64,000 bases of DNA from Thiomicrospira sp. ALE5 (GCF_900112445.1 NZ_FOYY01000003.1:1-64000); one strand, 5' to 3'; shown: positions 7,645-18,263, counted from the first letter of the stretch. Translations and numbers: made by a program. Notes: generated by a model from the sequence alone, not told the origin.

Positions 7645-9870
7645 GTGAGTCAACAAACCATCAACTACGACGGTATTGAGCAGCAAAATGTGGCTTTTTT
7701 TACCGAAAAAGCCTATCTCGATTATGCGATGTATGTCATTTTAGATCGTGCGTTACCAAGTATATGTGATGGTTTGAAACCTGTTCAGCGGCGGATTATT
7801 TATGCCATGTCGGAATTGGGTTTAAAGTCCTCTGCAAAATATAAAAAATCGGCTAGAACAGTAGGTGATGTGCTGGGTAAGTTCCATCCTCATGGGGATA
7901 GCGCATGCTATGAAGCGATGGTGCTAATGGCACAGGATTTTTCATTTCGTTACCCTTTGGTTGATGGACAAGGCAATTGGGGGTCAATAGATGATCCTAA
8001 GTCTTTTGCTGCAATGCGTTACACAGAGTCAAAATTGTCTGCATTTTCCGATTTGCTTCTAAAAGAATTGGGGCAGGGAACGGTTGATTGGGTGGCAAAC
8101 TTTGATGGTTCGCTTAATGAGCCAGAGGTATTGCCTGCACGTGTGCCACATATTTTGCTGAATGGTACCTCGGGTATTGCGGTGGGTATGGCAACCGATA
8201 TCCCACCGCATAATTTACGTGAATTGGTGGCTGGTTGTATTGCTTTACTTGATAATGACGATTTGAGTGATGAAGCACTATTTAAGTTAGTACCCGGGCC
8301 GGATTACCCCAATTCTGCGCATATTATTACACCCGCAGAAGATATTGCGCGTATCTATACTCATGGGCAAGGCTCATTGCGCCAAAGAGCTAACTATGTA
8401 ATAGAGGATAGCGTGAATTTAGTCATTGATGCGTTGCCGTTTCAGGTGTCGGGTGCCAAGGTGTTAGAGCAGATTGCAAGCCAGATGCGGGCCAAAAAAC
8501 TGCCGATGATTGTTGACTTGAGAGATGAATCCGACCATGAATCGCCAACACGATTGGTCATTGAGCTACGCTCAAAGCGAGTAGATGTAAATGATGTATT
8601 TTTACACCTATGTGCGACGACGGATCTCGAAAAGTCTTACCGAGTCAACCTTAATGTTATTGGTTTAAATGGCCGTCCGCAGGTTAAAACGTTACGGGGA
8701 ATTTTAACTGAGTGGTTAACCTATCGAACAACTACACTGCGACGTCGTCTACAGTTTCGTTTGGATAAAATATTATCGCGTCTTCATATTTTAGATGGTC
8801 TATTGATTGCGTTTCTTAATATTGATGAAGTTATTGCCATTATTCGTGAATATGATCAGCCTAAGCCTGAGCTAATATCCCGTTTTAGTTTAACCGATAC
8901 TCAGGCAGAAGCAATCTTGGAGCTTAAGCTGCGTCATTTGGCTAAGCTTGAGGAGATAAAGATTACTGGTGAGCAAGCTGAGTTAGCTGCGGAGCGCGAT
9001 GAGCTGCAGGCTGTATTGGCGAGTAATCGGCGATTAAAGTCTTTGTTAAAAGAGGAGTTAACAGCTGATGCCGACTTGCACGGTGATCCTCGCCGCTCGC
9101 CGCTTGATTCTGCGCCTGTTGCAACAGCGATGAGTGAACAAGATTTGTTGCCCTCGGAAACCTTAACGCTTGTTTTATCAGTTAATGGTTGGGTCAGAGC
9201 GGCAAAAGGCAGTGATGTCGAAGGCGATAAATTAACCTATAAGTCAGGCGATGCCTTCTTAACTCAGTGTCAGGCGAACTCTCGTCAAACGGTGGTGTTT
9301 TTTGACTCTACTGGGCGAGCCTATGCTGCGGCATGTCATTCCTTGCCTTCAGCTAGAAGTCATGGTGAGCCATTAAGTGGACGATTTAGCTTGCCAGCTA
9401 ATGCTAGGATAGTGGCGATGCTTGTCGCTGATCCAGGTGATGAAGTTTTTGTATCTGGGTCGCATGGTTATGGATTTGTGGTGCCTTTTAACCAGCTGCT
9501 TTCCAAAACCAAATCGGGTAAGTTGATTTTAAACTTGTCCGACGGCGATGAATTAATTGCGGTTGCAAAAGTAATTAAGGGTGGTTCTGTGGCTGTTGTT
9601 TCAGCTGAGCCAAGATTGTTAATCTTTGGAGAGGATGCCCTTCCGCGTCTAAACAAGGGCAAGGGTAATAAGTTAATGCAGCTGCCTAAAGGTGAAAAGC
9701 TCGTTTGTGCAACAGTTTTTGAGGAGGGTTGCAAGCTTGTACTGGCCACATCAAATTATGCTAAAACCTTTAGCGTAAGTCAGCTGAATGAAGCAACTGC
9801 AGAGAGAGCAAAGCGTGGCCTAAGTCTGCCACGCACGCTAAAAGGGGTGTGCAATATCTACCCGGTTTAA
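7645..9870 (+). CDS. parC: DNA topoisomerase IV subunit A
   Basis: ParC is the DNA cleavage and rejoining subunit of topoisomerase IV, which decatenates daughter chromosomes together with ParE. The 741-aa protein has the winged-helix core with the catalytic tyrosine Y126 (AAMRYTE) and the [12 protein letters not shown] segment. S86 and E90 correspond to the quinolone-contact residues S80/E84 of E. coli ParC and are wild type. The C-terminal beta-pinwheel is present. The length suits ParC and not GyrA, which is usually longer with a fuller C-terminal domain. The start is GTG, with AAGGAG seven bases upstream. ParE is not in the window. Confidence 0.93.
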   Translation: MSQQTINYDGIEQQNVAFFTEKAYLDYAMYVILDRALPSICDGLKPVQRRIIYAMSELGLKSSAKYKKSARTVGDVLGKFHPHGDSACYEAMVLMAQDFSFRYPLVDGQGNWGSIDDPKSFAAMRYTESKLSAFSDLLLKELGQGTVDWVANFDGSLNEPEVLPARVPHILLNGTSGIAVGMATDIPPHNLRELVAGCIALLDNDDLSDEALFKLVPGPDYPNSAHIITPAEDIARIYTHGQGSLRQRANYVIEDSVNLVIDALPFQVSGAKVLEQIASQMRAKKLPMIVDLRDESDHESPTRLVIELRSKRVDVNDVFLHLCATTDLEKSYRVNLNVIGLNGRPQVKTLRGILTEWLTYRTTTLRRRLQFRLDKILSRLHILDGLLIAFLNIDEVIAIIREYDQPKPELISRFSLTDTQAEAILELKLRHLAKLEEIKITGEQAELAAERDELQAVLASNRRLKSLLKEELTADADLHGDPRRSPLDSAPVATAMSEQDLLPSETLTLVLSVNGWVRAAKGSDVEGDKLTYKSGDAFLTQCQANSRQTVVFFDSTGRAYAAACHSLPSARSHGEPLSGRFSLPANARIVAMLVADPGDEVFVSGSHGYGFVVPFNQLLSKTKSGKLILNLSDGDELIAVAKVIKGGSVAVVSAEPRLLIFGEDALPRLNKGKGNKLMQLPKGEKLVCATVFEEGCKLVLATSNYAKTFSVSQLNEATAERAKRGLSLPRTLKGVCNIYPV

Positions 9871-9908
9871 CGTTTGGCTTGGGGTTTGTATTGCTTAAGA
9901 TTTATTCA

Positions 9909-10502
9909 TTATTTCTTGGAGCCAAGGAACTGAATAACCGCACTCATTCCCTGATGCCCAGTGCCTTCTTGAATGTTACGTTGCACTTCATGAGCTAGTG
10001 ACCAGTTAATCTGGCTAAAGTCGTTTGTGATTTGATCGGGCGTATAAAGAAGGTTGGTATCTTTTGGTCCTCCCGTTCCAAATGCTAACTGGTTGGGTGT
10101 GTAAGCTTCGAGCAAAAAGGTGCCACCTTGCACCAAGCCTGCTTCAACCCGTTGATGTACTTTGTGGCGTAACGAAGATGGCAGGTGGCAAAAAATACTG
10201 ACCACCGCATCCCACTGTTGTTGCCCGAAGTCAAAGTTTGCGAGGTCGGCGAGTTGGTAGTCAATTGTGACCTGTGATGATGCGGCAAGTTTAAGCGCCT
10301 TTTCGCGCGCAACGCTTGAACTGTCAATGGCAAAAACCCGATGGCCAAGGGACGCTAAATAAGTAGCGTTGCGTCCTTCACCTTCGGCGATGCATAGAAT
10401 TTTTTTGGGTGACTGCCAGAGGGTGGCTTGGGATTTTAAAAAGTCGTTGGGTTTAGTGCCGTAAAAGTAGTCTTGCCCTTGGTACTTTTGATTCCAGTCC
10501 AT
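9909..10502 (-). CDS. Class I SAM-dependent methyltransferase (TehB-like)
   Basis: The 197-aa protein has a Rossmann-type methyltransferase fold. Motif I is ILCIAEGEGRNATYLA at about residues 35-50, followed by an acidic residue at the end of strand 2 (VFAID) and AVVSIFCHLP at motif IV. It resembles small UbiE/TehB-type methyltransferases often annotated as tellurite-resistance-like proteins. The substrate cannot be told from sequence. It converges on parC with a 38-base gap and lies downstream of queE on the same strand, 41 bases away. Confidence 0.72.
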   Translation of the reverse strand: MDWNQKYQGQDYFYGTKPNDFLKSQATLWQSPKKILCIAEGEGRNATYLASLGHRVFAIDSSSVAREKALKLAASSQVTIDYQLADLANFDFGQQQWDAVVSIFCHLPSSLRHKVHQRVEAGLVQGGTFLLEAYTPNQLAFGTGGPKDTNLLYTPDQITNDFSQINWSLAHEVQRNIQEGTGHQGMSAVIQFLGSKK

Positions 10503-10543
10503 CTAGGATGCCTCCATTATATTGCTTGATGTTTTGGCGTAGA

Positions 10544-11182
10544 CTAGTCTATGCCGAGTATTTTGTGGGTTTGTAGGCTGAGTTGCCATGAAGGGTTGTT
10601 TAAGCAGTATTCAACCGCTAAGCGGGTATTGTTAGTGGTGTTTACACCGTCCATGGGTTGTAAGTAACAATATTTGAAGTGACTTGTATAGGCAATGTCT
10701 TCTGGCATAAGATTGGGTTGTGGAAAAACAAGCTTAAGCTCATCGCCTTCAGTTAGCAGCCATGGCGCATTGGCTTTAGGGCTGACGCAAATCCAATCAA
10801 TGCCTTTAGGGGGTGTTTTTGTACCATTTGTTTCCAGGGCAATTTCAAAGTTCCGTTGGTGTAAAGCGTCGATGAGTTGTTGGTCAACTTGTAATAAAGG
10901 CTCTCCACCTGTTAAAACGATAAAGGGTTTGGCTGCTGCGGTTTGGGGCCATAATGTGAGTAAGTGATTTACAAGCGCAGAGGGGGTGTCGAAACGCCCG
11001 CCATTTTGCCCGTCAGTACCAATGAAATCCGTATCACAAAACTGACAAACAGCCTGTGCGCGGTCAATCTCGCGCCCTGTCCACAAATTGCACTGCGTAA
11101 AGCGGCAAAAAATCGCAGGTCGTCCACTGTGAAAGCCTTCACCTTGCAAAGTATAAAATGCTTCTTTGATTTGATAACTCAT
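10544..11182 (-). CDS. queE: 7-carboxy-7-deazaguanine synthase QueE (radical SAM)
   Basis: QueE rearranges 6-carboxy-tetrahydropterin to 7-carboxy-7-deazaguanine in queuosine and other deazapurine pathways. The 212-aa protein begins with the family pattern EAFYTLQGEGFHSGRPAIF. The [4Fe-4S] cysteines are C31, C46 and C49 in the QueE-specific CX14CX2C spacing, in place of the usual radical-SAM CX3CX2C. LTGGEPLLQ near residue 91 is the SAM-contacting segment. Other queuosine genes (queC, queD, queF) are not in the window. Confidence 0.93.
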   Translation of the reverse strand: MSYQIKEAFYTLQGEGFHSGRPAIFCRFTQCNLWTGREIDRAQAVCQFCDTDFIGTDGQNGGRFDTPSALVNHLLTLWPQTAAAKPFIVLTGGEPLLQVDQQLIDALHQRNFEIALETNGTKTPPKGIDWICVSPKANAPWLLTEGDELKLVFPQPNLMPEDIAYTSHFKYCYLQPMDGVNTTNNTRLAVEYCLNNPSWQLSLQTHKILGID

Positions 11183-11224
11183 AAATAACAGCCCAATAAC
11201 TAAGGCTAAGGATTATATTTTAAT

Positions 11225-11253
11225 CTTTTGCTGAAATCACAAAATGTTATAAT
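11225..11253 (+). promoter_or_regulatory. Candidate promoter of the leuCDB operon
   Basis: A consensus -10 TATAAT lies at 11248-11253. Upstream there is only a degenerate -35; CTTTTG at 11225 gives the 17-base spacing, while TTGCTG at 11228 gives 14. The position, about 70 bases before leuC in the divergent gap with queE, fits. No leucine-rich leader peptide or attenuator was seen in the leader. Confidence 0.4.
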
Positions 11254-11320
11254 AAATAGTTAACTTTTAAGCTATACACAACGCGGCGATAGATCGCACA
11301 AGTCAAGATGGGAATAGGTT

Positions 11321-12736
11321 ATGTCTGCAAAAACACTTTACGATAAGTTGTGGGACGAGCATGTTGTGCGTCAAGAAGAAGATGGAACGGCATTAATTTA
11401 TATCGATCGCCAATTGTTGCACGAGGTGACGTCGCCTCAAGCTTTTGAAGGGCTGCGTTTGGCAGGTCGCACCCCTTGGCGTATCAGTGCGAATTTGGCA
11501 ACAGCCGATCATAATGTGCCAACCACGCCCGTAGCAGGTGGCGCAGAGGGTATTGTTGATCCTATTTCGCGTATTCAAGTACAGACATTGCATCGTAATA
11601 CCCAGGAGTTTGGTATTACAGAGTTTGGTATGGGGCATGTGCGTCAGGGGATTGTGCATGTTGTTGGGCCTGAAAATGGTGCTACGCTTCCAGGCATGAC
11701 AATTGTCTGCGGTGATTCTCATACGTCCACTCACGGGGCGCTTGGCGCATTGGCTCACGGTATTGGTACATCTGAGGTTGAGCATGTACTGGCAACACAA
11801 TGCCTCATTCAAAAGAAAAATAAAAACATGCTTGTACGCGTTGATGGTCAATTGCAGCCAGGTGTTGGGCCTAAGGATGTGGTATTAGCGATTATCGGTG
11901 AAATTGGCACAGCCGGCGGTACAGGTTATACCATGGAATTTGGTGGCCAAGTATTGCGTGATATGTCAATAGAAGGGCGAATGACTGTGTGTAATATGTC
12001 GATTGAGGCCGGCGCACGAGCAGGCCTGGTCGCGGTTGATGACAAAACAATTGAATATGTAAAAGGACGGCCTTTTGCACCGGCAGATGAACACTGGGAT
12101 GAGGCCGTTGCGCATTGGCAGACGCTGCATTCAGATGAGGGGGCACACTTTGACAAAGTCGTAGTACTAGATGGCTCAGCGATTCAACCCCAGGTATCAT
12201 GGGGCACCTCACCAGAGATGGTAGTGGGTGTAAATGATAAGGTGCCTGATCCGGCAACGGAGGCAGATCCTGTCAAAGCAAAAGGAATGCAGCGTGCCCT
12301 TGATTATATGGGTCTTACCGCCAATACACCCATTCGAGATATTCAATTAGATTATATTTTTATTGGCTCCTGTACCAATTCGCGCATCGAAGATCTGCGT
12401 GCCGCGGCGTCGGCGGTAAAAGGTAAAAAAGTGGCAACAACTGTTGAGCAGGCACTTGTTGTGCCGGGATCAGGCCTGGTTAAGCAACAAGCTGAACAAG
12501 AAGGCTTGGATAAGATTTTTATCGATGCAGGCTTTGAGTGGCGAAACCCTGGATGCTCAATGTGTTTAGCGATGAATGCCGACCGTCTTCCTGCTCAGAA
12601 GCACTGTGCATCAACCTCTAACAGGAATTTTGAGGGACGCCAAGGTGCGGGTGGGCGAACCCATCTAGTTAGCCCTGTTATGGCAGCGGCTGCGGCGATT
12701 GCCGGACATTTTGTTGACGTTAGAGAGATGGTCTAG
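11321..12736 (+). CDS. leuC: 3-isopropylmalate dehydratase large subunit
   Basis: LeuC with LeuD isomerises 2-isopropylmalate to 3-isopropylmalate in leucine synthesis. The 471-aa protein has the aconitase-family fold with three cysteines for the [4Fe-4S] cluster, one in [13 protein letters not shown] and two in [22 protein letters not shown] marks a substrate-binding segment. LeuD follows after nine bases. Two of the CAGGCCTG palindromes lie in this gene (12021 and 12471). Confidence 0.98.
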   Translation: MSAKTLYDKLWDEHVVRQEEDGTALIYIDRQLLHEVTSPQAFEGLRLAGRTPWRISANLATADHNVPTTPVAGGAEGIVDPISRIQVQTLHRNTQEFGITEFGMGHVRQGIVHVVGPENGATLPGMTIVCGDSHTSTHGALGALAHGIGTSEVEHVLATQCLIQKKNKNMLVRVDGQLQPGVGPKDVVLAIIGEIGTAGGTGYTMEFGGQVLRDMSIEGRMTVCNMSIEAGARAGLVAVDDKTIEYVKGRPFAPADEHWDEAVAHWQTLHSDEGAHFDKVVVLDGSAIQPQVSWGTSPEMVVGVNDKVPDPATEADPVKAKGMQRALDYMGLTANTPIRDIQLDYIFIGSCTNSRIEDLRAAASAVKGKKVATTVEQALVVPGSGLVKQQAEQEGLDKIFIDAGFEWRNPGCSMCLAMNADRLPAQKHCASTSNRNFEGRQGAGGRTHLVSPVMAAAAAIAGHFVDVREMV

Positions 12737-12745
12737 GAGAAAATA

Positions 12746-13405
12746 ATGAGCTTAACTCAGTTTACCCATTTGAATGCGATTGTGGCACCACTAGACCGTG
12801 CCAATGTTGATACGGATGCGATTATCCCTAAACAGTTTTTAAAGTCTATTAAGCGCAGTGGCTTTGGGCCTAACTTGTTTGATGAATGGCGTTATCTGGA
12901 TGTAGGACAGCCTGAGCAAGATTGTGCAGCGCGTCCAGTCAACCCCGATTTTGTTTTAAACCAAGCGCGTTACCAAGGGGCTAAAATTCTCTTGGCGCGA
13001 GAGAATTTTGGCTGCGGATCAAGTCGCGAACATGCTCCTTGGGCATTAAAAGACTATGGATTCGATGTCATTATTGCCCCCAGTTTTGCTGATATATTTT
13101 TTAATAATAGTTTTAAAAACGGCATTTTGCCGATTGTTTTGTCAGATGATCACGTCGAGCAACTATTTAATGAAGTTGAAGCACATGAAGGTTATCAATT
13201 AGACGTTGATTTGGCGAGCCAAACCATTACCACGCCTAAAGGGCAGCAAATTGGTTTTGAGGTAGACAGTTTTCGTAAACACTGTTTATTAAACGGCCTA
13301 GATGATATTGGTTTGACCTTAGTTCACCGTGATGAAATAGCTCAATATGAAGCGAAGCGTCAACAGCAGGCACCATGGCTATTTGTAACGCCAAACTTAT
13401 CTTAA
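12746..13405 (+). CDS. leuD: 3-isopropylmalate dehydratase small subunit
   Basis: LeuD provides the swivelling domain of isopropylmalate isomerase and completes the active site formed with LeuC. The 219-aa protein has the family segments [14 protein letters not shown] near the N terminus and [18 protein letters not shown] in the middle, the latter holding the substrate-contacting SSREHA residues. The ribosome site AGGAG is in the short gap after leuC. LeuB follows after 22 bases. Confidence 0.98.
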   Translation: MSLTQFTHLNAIVAPLDRANVDTDAIIPKQFLKSIKRSGFGPNLFDEWRYLDVGQPEQDCAARPVNPDFVLNQARYQGAKILLARENFGCGSSREHAPWALKDYGFDVIIAPSFADIFFNNSFKNGILPIVLSDDHVEQLFNEVEAHEGYQLDVDLASQTITTPKGQQIGFEVDSFRKHCLLNGLDDIGLTLVHRDEIAQYEAKRQQQAPWLFVTPNLS

Positions 13406-13427
13406 TTTTTAAATTTTTGAGGTTGAT

Positions 13428-14501
13428 ATGACAAAGCAAGTTTTATTGTTGCCAGGTGATGGCATTGGTCCAGAGATTGTTGCTCAGGCGGTTAAAGTGC
13501 TGGATGCGCTTAAACAGCATCACAATTTAGATATCGCTATGACCGAGGGCCTTGTGGGTGGCGCTGCTTATGATGTGCATGGTCATCCGCTTCCTGATGC
13601 AACTTTAAAAGCAGCGTTGGCGGCAGATGCTATTTTGTTGGGTGCAGTAGGGGGTTATCAGTGGGAATCGTTGGATATTTCGGTACGTCCTGAGAAAGGC
13701 CTACTTGGCATTCGATCCAACTTGGAGTTATTTGCCAATTTGCGTCCTGCGTTCTTGTATCCACAGTTAGCTGATGCATCGACGTTAAAGCCAGACGTGG
13801 TCAGCGGACTTGATATCTTGATTGTGCGCGAGTTAACAGGGGGTATTTATTTTGGTCAACCTCGTGGTATACGAACTTTGGAAAACGGCGAGCGTCAAGG
13901 CTATAACACCTATGTCTATTCTGAATCTGAAATTAAGCGTATTGGTCATGTTGCTTTCCAAGCGGCGATGAAGCGAAACAAGAAGGTTTGCTCTGTGGAT
14001 AAAGCCAATGTACTTGAGGTGACTGAGCTTTGGCGTGAAGTGATGACAGATCTTGCTAAAGAGTACCCTGAAGTTGAACTGTCACACATGTATGTTGACA
14101 ATGCGGCCATGCAGCTTGTGCGTAACCCAAAACAGTTTGATGTCATTGTAACGGGCAATATGTTTGGCGATATTTTATCTGATGAGGCTTCAATGTTGAC
14201 TGGTTCAATTGGTATGTTGCCATCGGCATCGTTAGATGCAAACAATAAGGGTATGTATGAGCCAAGCCATGGTTCGGCTCCAGATATTGCAGGCCAAAAT
14301 CTTGCCAATCCATTAGCTACCATTTTATCCGCTGCCATGATGCTGCGCTATAGTTTAGGGCGTGAAGATTTGGCTGTAAAAATAGAGCAAGCCGTAAGTG
14401 CTGTATTAGATCAAGGATTGCGAACAGGTGATATTTATTCAAAGGGTATGACGCGCGTATCAACTTCAGAAATGGGTGATGCAGTCGTTGCCAAGCTTTG
14501 A
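13428..14501 (+). CDS. leuB: 3-isopropylmalate dehydrogenase
   Basis: LeuB oxidises and decarboxylates 3-isopropylmalate with NAD+ to give the leucine keto-acid precursor. The 357-aa protein carries the family start [12 protein letters not shown], the arginine-rich substrate region [21 protein letters not shown], the K-x-N pair in VDKANVLE, and the metal-binding [14 protein letters not shown]. The NAD-binding [10 protein letters not shown] is near the C terminus. It is the third gene of leuCDB and is followed after 19 bases by the M23 peptidase. Confidence 0.98.
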   Translation: MTKQVLLLPGDGIGPEIVAQAVKVLDALKQHHNLDIAMTEGLVGGAAYDVHGHPLPDATLKAALAADAILLGAVGGYQWESLDISVRPEKGLLGIRSNLELFANLRPAFLYPQLADASTLKPDVVSGLDILIVRELTGGIYFGQPRGIRTLENGERQGYNTYVYSESEIKRIGHVAFQAAMKRNKKVCSVDKANVLEVTELWREVMTDLAKEYPEVELSHMYVDNAAMQLVRNPKQFDVIVTGNMFGDILSDEASMLTGSIGMLPSASLDANNKGMYEPSHGSAPDIAGQNLANPLATILSAAMMLRYSLGREDLAVKIEQAVSAVLDQGLRTGDIYSKGMTRVSTSEMGDAVVAKL

Positions 14502-14520
14502 GCGCATTTAAGTCGGTCGC

Positions 14521-15486
14521 ATGAAAAATAGAATCAGCATTACTGTTTCAGATATTCGAGGTGCGAAACACTATTCGGTATCCGCTTTTTTAAAAAAGTT
14601 CGTTTTGTTGGTGCTTGCGGTCAGTCTGTTCATGTCATTATTGGTCGTGTTGGGTTTTATTTGGACTTATCAGCAATACGAGCAAATTAAATACCAGCAG
14701 TATCAATCAGAGTCTGCTTATCTAGCTAGGATGGCGCAATACCAAGTACAGCGTGATCGTATTGCAGAGCAAAAACAGCAGTTACTTTATGAGCTCAGCA
14801 CCACGGAGCGGCAGGTTGTTTTTTTGGACGAAACTTTACGCAGCTTGGAAGATTTGGTTGGTTCCCCACATGGGCAAGACGAATATCCAATTGAAGAGCG
14901 TGTAAAATTGCTTCAACTTAGCGCACTGGAGAAGCAATTTCTTCTTCAAGCCCTACCTACAGGAAGGCCTGTCAGTAATTTTCAAGGTGTTTCAAGTGGT
15001 TATGGTTGGCGTCAGCACCCTGTGCGAGGCACGCGTGAATTTCACTCTGGTATTGATTATCGGGGTAGTCGTGGTGATGGTGTTATTGCAACAGCAGATG
15101 GTATAGTAGAGTACGCTAGTTATAATAAGGGTAGTGGCTACGGGAACCTGATTATTCTGAGCCATGCTTTTGGTTTTAGAACATTTTATGCGCATTTAGA
15201 TACCATGAATGTGCGAGCTGGGCAATATGTTCACAGTGGTGACTTGATTGGTACGATAGGTAATACAGGTGTGTCAACAGGGCCGCATTTACATTATGAA
15301 GTTACCTTTATTCAGCGCAAACTTGACCCAGCCCCTTTTGTTGAGTGGAATTTAGAAAATTATGAAAATATCTTTGAGCAAGTTGAAGGAGTACCATGGG
15401 GATCTTTAGTTCAAGCCGTTCATCAACAAGTTCAAAAAACGGAAAGACTATTATCGCAGAAGGGGTTCGAGTCCGAGGCGAATTAG
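14521..15486 (+). CDS. Membrane-anchored M23-family peptidase (LytM domain)
   Basis: The 321-aa protein has a short cytoplasmic N terminus, one transmembrane segment (about residues 26-48), a periplasmic coiled coil (about 50-112) and a LytM domain. Zinc ligands are H175 and D179 (HSGID) and H258 of HLH at 256-258; H225 is the likely catalytic histidine. It is therefore likely an active endopeptidase cutting peptidoglycan cross-links. The last 91 bases overlap the bactofilin gene in another frame. M23 peptidases paired with bactofilins set cell curvature or helicity in Helicobacter (Csd1/CcmA) and others; a similar role here is inferred. Confidence 0.88.
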   Translation: MKNRISITVSDIRGAKHYSVSAFLKKFVLLVLAVSLFMSLLVVLGFIWTYQQYEQIKYQQYQSESAYLARMAQYQVQRDRIAEQKQQLLYELSTTERQVVFLDETLRSLEDLVGSPHGQDEYPIEERVKLLQLSALEKQFLLQALPTGRPVSNFQGVSSGYGWRQHPVRGTREFHSGIDYRGSRGDGVIATADGIVEYASYNKGSGYGNLIILSHAFGFRTFYAHLDTMNVRAGQYVHSGDLIGTIGNTGVSTGPHLHYEVTFIQRKLDPAPFVEWNLENYENIFEQVEGVPWGSLVQAVHQQVQKTERLLSQKGFESEAN

Positions 15487-15833
15487 TTGATCTAAAAGGG
15501 CCTTTGCTTATTGATGGTGTCGTCGAAGGGCAGGTTTATAGCCAACACGAAGTCATCATTGGATTATCAGGAAGTGTAATTGGGCAGATTAATGCGCAAA
15601 AAGTCTATATAAATGGAATATTAAAAGGCTCTGTCAGTGCTCAAGAAGTAGAAGTGCTCTGCCAAGGTCAACTCTATGGCGATCTTCTCAGTGGCGATTT
15701 AATCATTGAAAAGGGCGGCCGCTTTCTAGGCAACAGTCATGGATTAGAAGCTGAAGCCACTGAGGATCTAGCTAAGTTACTGCCCCATGTTAATCAGGAT
15801 ACAGAAGTACAAGATGAAAAGGATTCAAAATGA
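15396..15833 (+). CDS. Bactofilin family cytoskeletal protein
   Basis: Bactofilins polymerise into membrane-associated beta-helical filaments that position peptidoglycan enzymes. The 145-aa protein has a short disordered N terminus (SSSRSSTSSKNG), then the repeating beta-helix core starting at TIIAEGVRVRGEL with the DGVVEGQVYS and INAQKVYINGILKGSVSAQEV repeats. AAGGAG at 15386-15391, four bases before the ATG, supports this start. It therefore overlaps the M23 peptidase gene by 91 bases out of frame. It overlaps asd by four bases at its end. Confidence 0.9.
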   Translation: MGIFSSSRSSTSSKNGKTIIAEGVRVRGELVDLKGPLLIDGVVEGQVYSQHEVIIGLSGSVIGQINAQKVYINGILKGSVSAQEVEVLCQGQLYGDLLSGDLIIEKGGRFLGNSHGLEAEATEDLAKLLPHVNQDTEVQDEKDSK

Positions 15834-16849
15834 AAAAATATAATATTGCGGTCGTTGGCGCGACAGGTGCAGTGGGTGAAACTATACTAAAAGTGTTAGA
15901 AGAGCGTGATTTTCCCGTTGGTGAACTATATTTGTTGGCAAGTGCACGTTCTGTAGGAAAGCGTATCGAATTTAAAGGCGAATGGTATACGGTTAGAGAT
16001 TTAGAGACATTTGACTTTAGTCAAGCTCAAATAGGTCTGTTTTCACCTGGTGCAAGTGTTTCCGCTATTTATGCCCCAAAAGCCGCTGCAGCTGGCTGTG
16101 TTGTGGTCGATAATACATCGCAGTTCCGTTATGACGACGATATTCCACTTGTTGTGCCAGAAGTGAACCCTGATGCGGTTGCGGATTACAAAACGCGTGG
16201 CATTATTGCTAATCCAAACTGCTCTACCATCCAGATGTTAGTTGCGTTAAAACCTATCTATGATGCGGTTGGAATTGAGCGTATCAATGTCGCGACTTAT
16301 CAGGCCGTATCGGGTACAGGCAAAGAAGCGATTGAAGAACTTGCAACGCAAACAGCTAATTTGCTTAATCTCAAACCTATCACAACGGACGTATACCCAA
16401 AACAAATCGCTTTTAACTGTATCCCTCAGATTGATGTATTTATGGATAACGGTTACACCAAAGAAGAAATGAAGATGGTGTGGGAAACGAGGAAGATTCT
16501 GGGTGATGAGTCAGTCCTAGTTAATCCTACTGCAGTGCGTGTGCCAGTCTTTTATGGTCATAGTGAAGCAGTTCATATCGAAACCAAAGCAAAAATAACC
16601 GCAGCTCAAGTACGTGAATTATTTCAGCAAACCGAGGGTGTTGTTGTCATTGACGAGCATAAAGATGGAGGGTATCCAACGGCGGTGTCCGATGCAGCTA
16701 ATACTAACCCAGTCTATGTTGGGCGTATTAGAGAAGACATTACGATTGATACAGGCATCAATCTCTGGGTTGTGGCTGATAATGTCCGTAAGGGTGCCGC
16801 CACTAATACCGTACAAATTGCAGAATTACTCATAGCGCATTATTTGTGA
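15830..16849 (+). CDS. asd: Aspartate-semialdehyde dehydrogenase
   Basis: Asd reduces aspartyl phosphate to aspartate-4-semialdehyde, the branch point to lysine, diaminopimelate, threonine and methionine, and also the EctB substrate. The 339-aa protein has the NADP-binding GATGAVGE near residue 10, the catalytic cysteine in NPNCSTIQM, QAVSGTGKEA, and the active-site histidine in GHSEAVHIE. It overlaps both neighbours by four bases (bactofilin before, truA after), so translation is probably coupled. Confidence 0.97.
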   Translation: MKKYNIAVVGATGAVGETILKVLEERDFPVGELYLLASARSVGKRIEFKGEWYTVRDLETFDFSQAQIGLFSPGASVSAIYAPKAAAAGCVVVDNTSQFRYDDDIPLVVPEVNPDAVADYKTRGIIANPNCSTIQMLVALKPIYDAVGIERINVATYQAVSGTGKEAIEELATQTANLLNLKPITTDVYPKQIAFNCIPQIDVFMDNGYTKEEMKMVWETRKILGDESVLVNPTAVRVPVFYGHSEAVHIETKAKITAAQVRELFQQTEGVVVIDEHKDGGYPTAVSDAANTNPVYVGRIREDITIDTGINLWVVADNVRKGAATNTVQIAELLIAHYL

Positions 16850-17631
16850 TGAATCGCTGGGCCTTAGGGGTGGAGTATGTCGGTACAGACTATTGTGGCT
16901 GGCAGCGCCAAGGCCATTGTAACTCGGTACAAGGACAGCTTGAAAAAGCCTTGGGTCAGATTGCTCATGCCCAGATTGATGTTCATTGTGCCGGTCGAAC
17001 AGACGCTGGCGTTCATGGCTTCGGTCAAGTGGTGCACTTTGATACAGATCGTGAAAGACCAAAAACGGCATGGATGCAAGGTGCCAACACCCTGTTACCA
17101 AGAGATATTAGGGTTGTTTGGGCTCAGCAGGTGGATGAAAATTTTCATGCTCGGTTTAGTGCACAAGCGCGCCAGTATCGCTACGTGATCTACAATAGGT
17201 TACAGCCCAGTGCTTTATTACATGGGCGTGTGTATTGGGAGCGCCACCCATTAAATGAGCAAGCGATGCACCATGCGGGTTCCGCTCTTATAGGGGAGCA
17301 GGATTTTAGCTCTTTTCGGGCATCGCAATGTCAAGCTCGACATGGACGACGAGAGCTGCAAATGCTTAGCGTGTCGAGGCATCAAGATTTTGTGCATATC
17401 GATATAAAAGCAAATGCGTTTGTGCATCACATGGTTAGAAATATTGCCGGGACCCTAATGCAAATTGGGCGGGGTGAGAAGCCCATAGAGTGGGCCGGGG
17501 AGCTTTTAGCTATGAAAGATAGAACTAAAGCCTATGCCACCGCTCCAGCAGAAGGTTTGTATTTTATAAAAGCCTTTTATCCACAATCATTTTCTTTACC
17601 GCAATTATCCCTTGGTGAGGTGTTATGGTAG
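16846..17631 (+). CDS. truA: tRNA pseudouridine(38-40) synthase TruA
   Basis: TruA converts uridines 38-40 of the tRNA anticodon arm to pseudouridine. The protein is about 261 aa. The catalytic aspartate is in CAGRTDAGVHG (D53 from the GTG, D52 from the ATG). Two starts are possible, GTG at 16846 or ATG at 16849, both inside the asd stop overlap. In Pseudomonas a fimV-like gene commonly separates asd and truA; here they are directly joined. The gene overlaps trpF by seven bases. Confidence 0.96.
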   Translation: MMNRWALGVEYVGTDYCGWQRQGHCNSVQGQLEKALGQIAHAQIDVHCAGRTDAGVHGFGQVVHFDTDRERPKTAWMQGANTLLPRDIRVVWAQQVDENFHARFSAQARQYRYVIYNRLQPSALLHGRVYWERHPLNEQAMHHAGSALIGEQDFSSFRASQCQARHGRRELQMLSVSRHQDFVHIDIKANAFVHHMVRNIAGTLMQIGRGEKPIEWAGELLAMKDRTKAYATAPAEGLYFIKAFYPQSFSLPQLSLGEVLW

Positions 17632-18254
17632 CTAAGCGAACTCGGGTTAAGTTTTGTGGTATTACGCGTACAGAAGATGCATTATTGGCCGCGCAATACG
17701 GTGTTGATGCACTAGGCTTGGTTTTTTATCCGCCTAGTCCTAGAGCAGTGACACCTGACCAGGCCAAGGATATTATTAGTAGCCTGCCAGCCTTTGTTAC
17801 AACCACGGCATTGTTCGTAAACCCTTCGATAGATTTAGTCCAGCAGGTGGTTGATCATGTCGGTGTAGATTTATTACAGTTTCATGGTGACGAGTCGGGT
17901 GACTTTTGTCATCAGTTTAGCCGTCCATACATTAAAGCTTTAGCGATGCATGAAAGCATGGATTGGTTAAGGTTAAATAATGAGTATCAACATGCACGAG
18001 CATGGTTGCTTGATACCTACAAACCAGGTGTGCCGGGAGGAACCGGTGAAACCTTTAATTGGGATTGGTTGCCTAGTTCTGAGCAGCAAACGAGACCAAT
18101 AATACTTGCTGGCGGATTGCACGCAGGTAATGTTCAAATGGCCATTAGGCAAACAAACGTATATGGCGTCGATGTTAGTGGTGGTATCGAGGCAAGTAAA
18201 GGTATAAAGTCAGCGGAAAAGATGCAACAATTTATCAGTAATGTAAATGTTTAG
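17625..18254 (+). CDS. trpF: Phosphoribosylanthranilate isomerase
   Basis: TrpF isomerises phosphoribosylanthranilate in tryptophan synthesis. The 209-aa single-domain TIM barrel has the KFCGITRTEDA start with the catalytic cysteine, the FHGDES segment, LLDT with the catalytic aspartate, and the phosphate-binding LAGGL and GVDVSGGIE loops. It is separate from trpC, unlike the fused enzyme of E. coli. TrpB follows after nine bases. Confidence 0.97.
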   Translation: MVAKRTRVKFCGITRTEDALLAAQYGVDALGLVFYPPSPRAVTPDQAKDIISSLPAFVTTTALFVNPSIDLVQQVVDHVGVDLLQFHGDESGDFCHQFSRPYIKALAMHESMDWLRLNNEYQHARAWLLDTYKPGVPGGTGETFNWDWLPSSEQQTRPIILAGGLHAGNVQMAIRQTNVYGVDVSGGIEASKGIKSAEKMQQFISNVNV

Positions 18255-18263
18255 GGGCTGTAG

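Noticed and set aside
11393-12257. Antisense reading frames opposite leuC
   Set aside because: Same reasoning: shadows of a conserved gene with no independent support.
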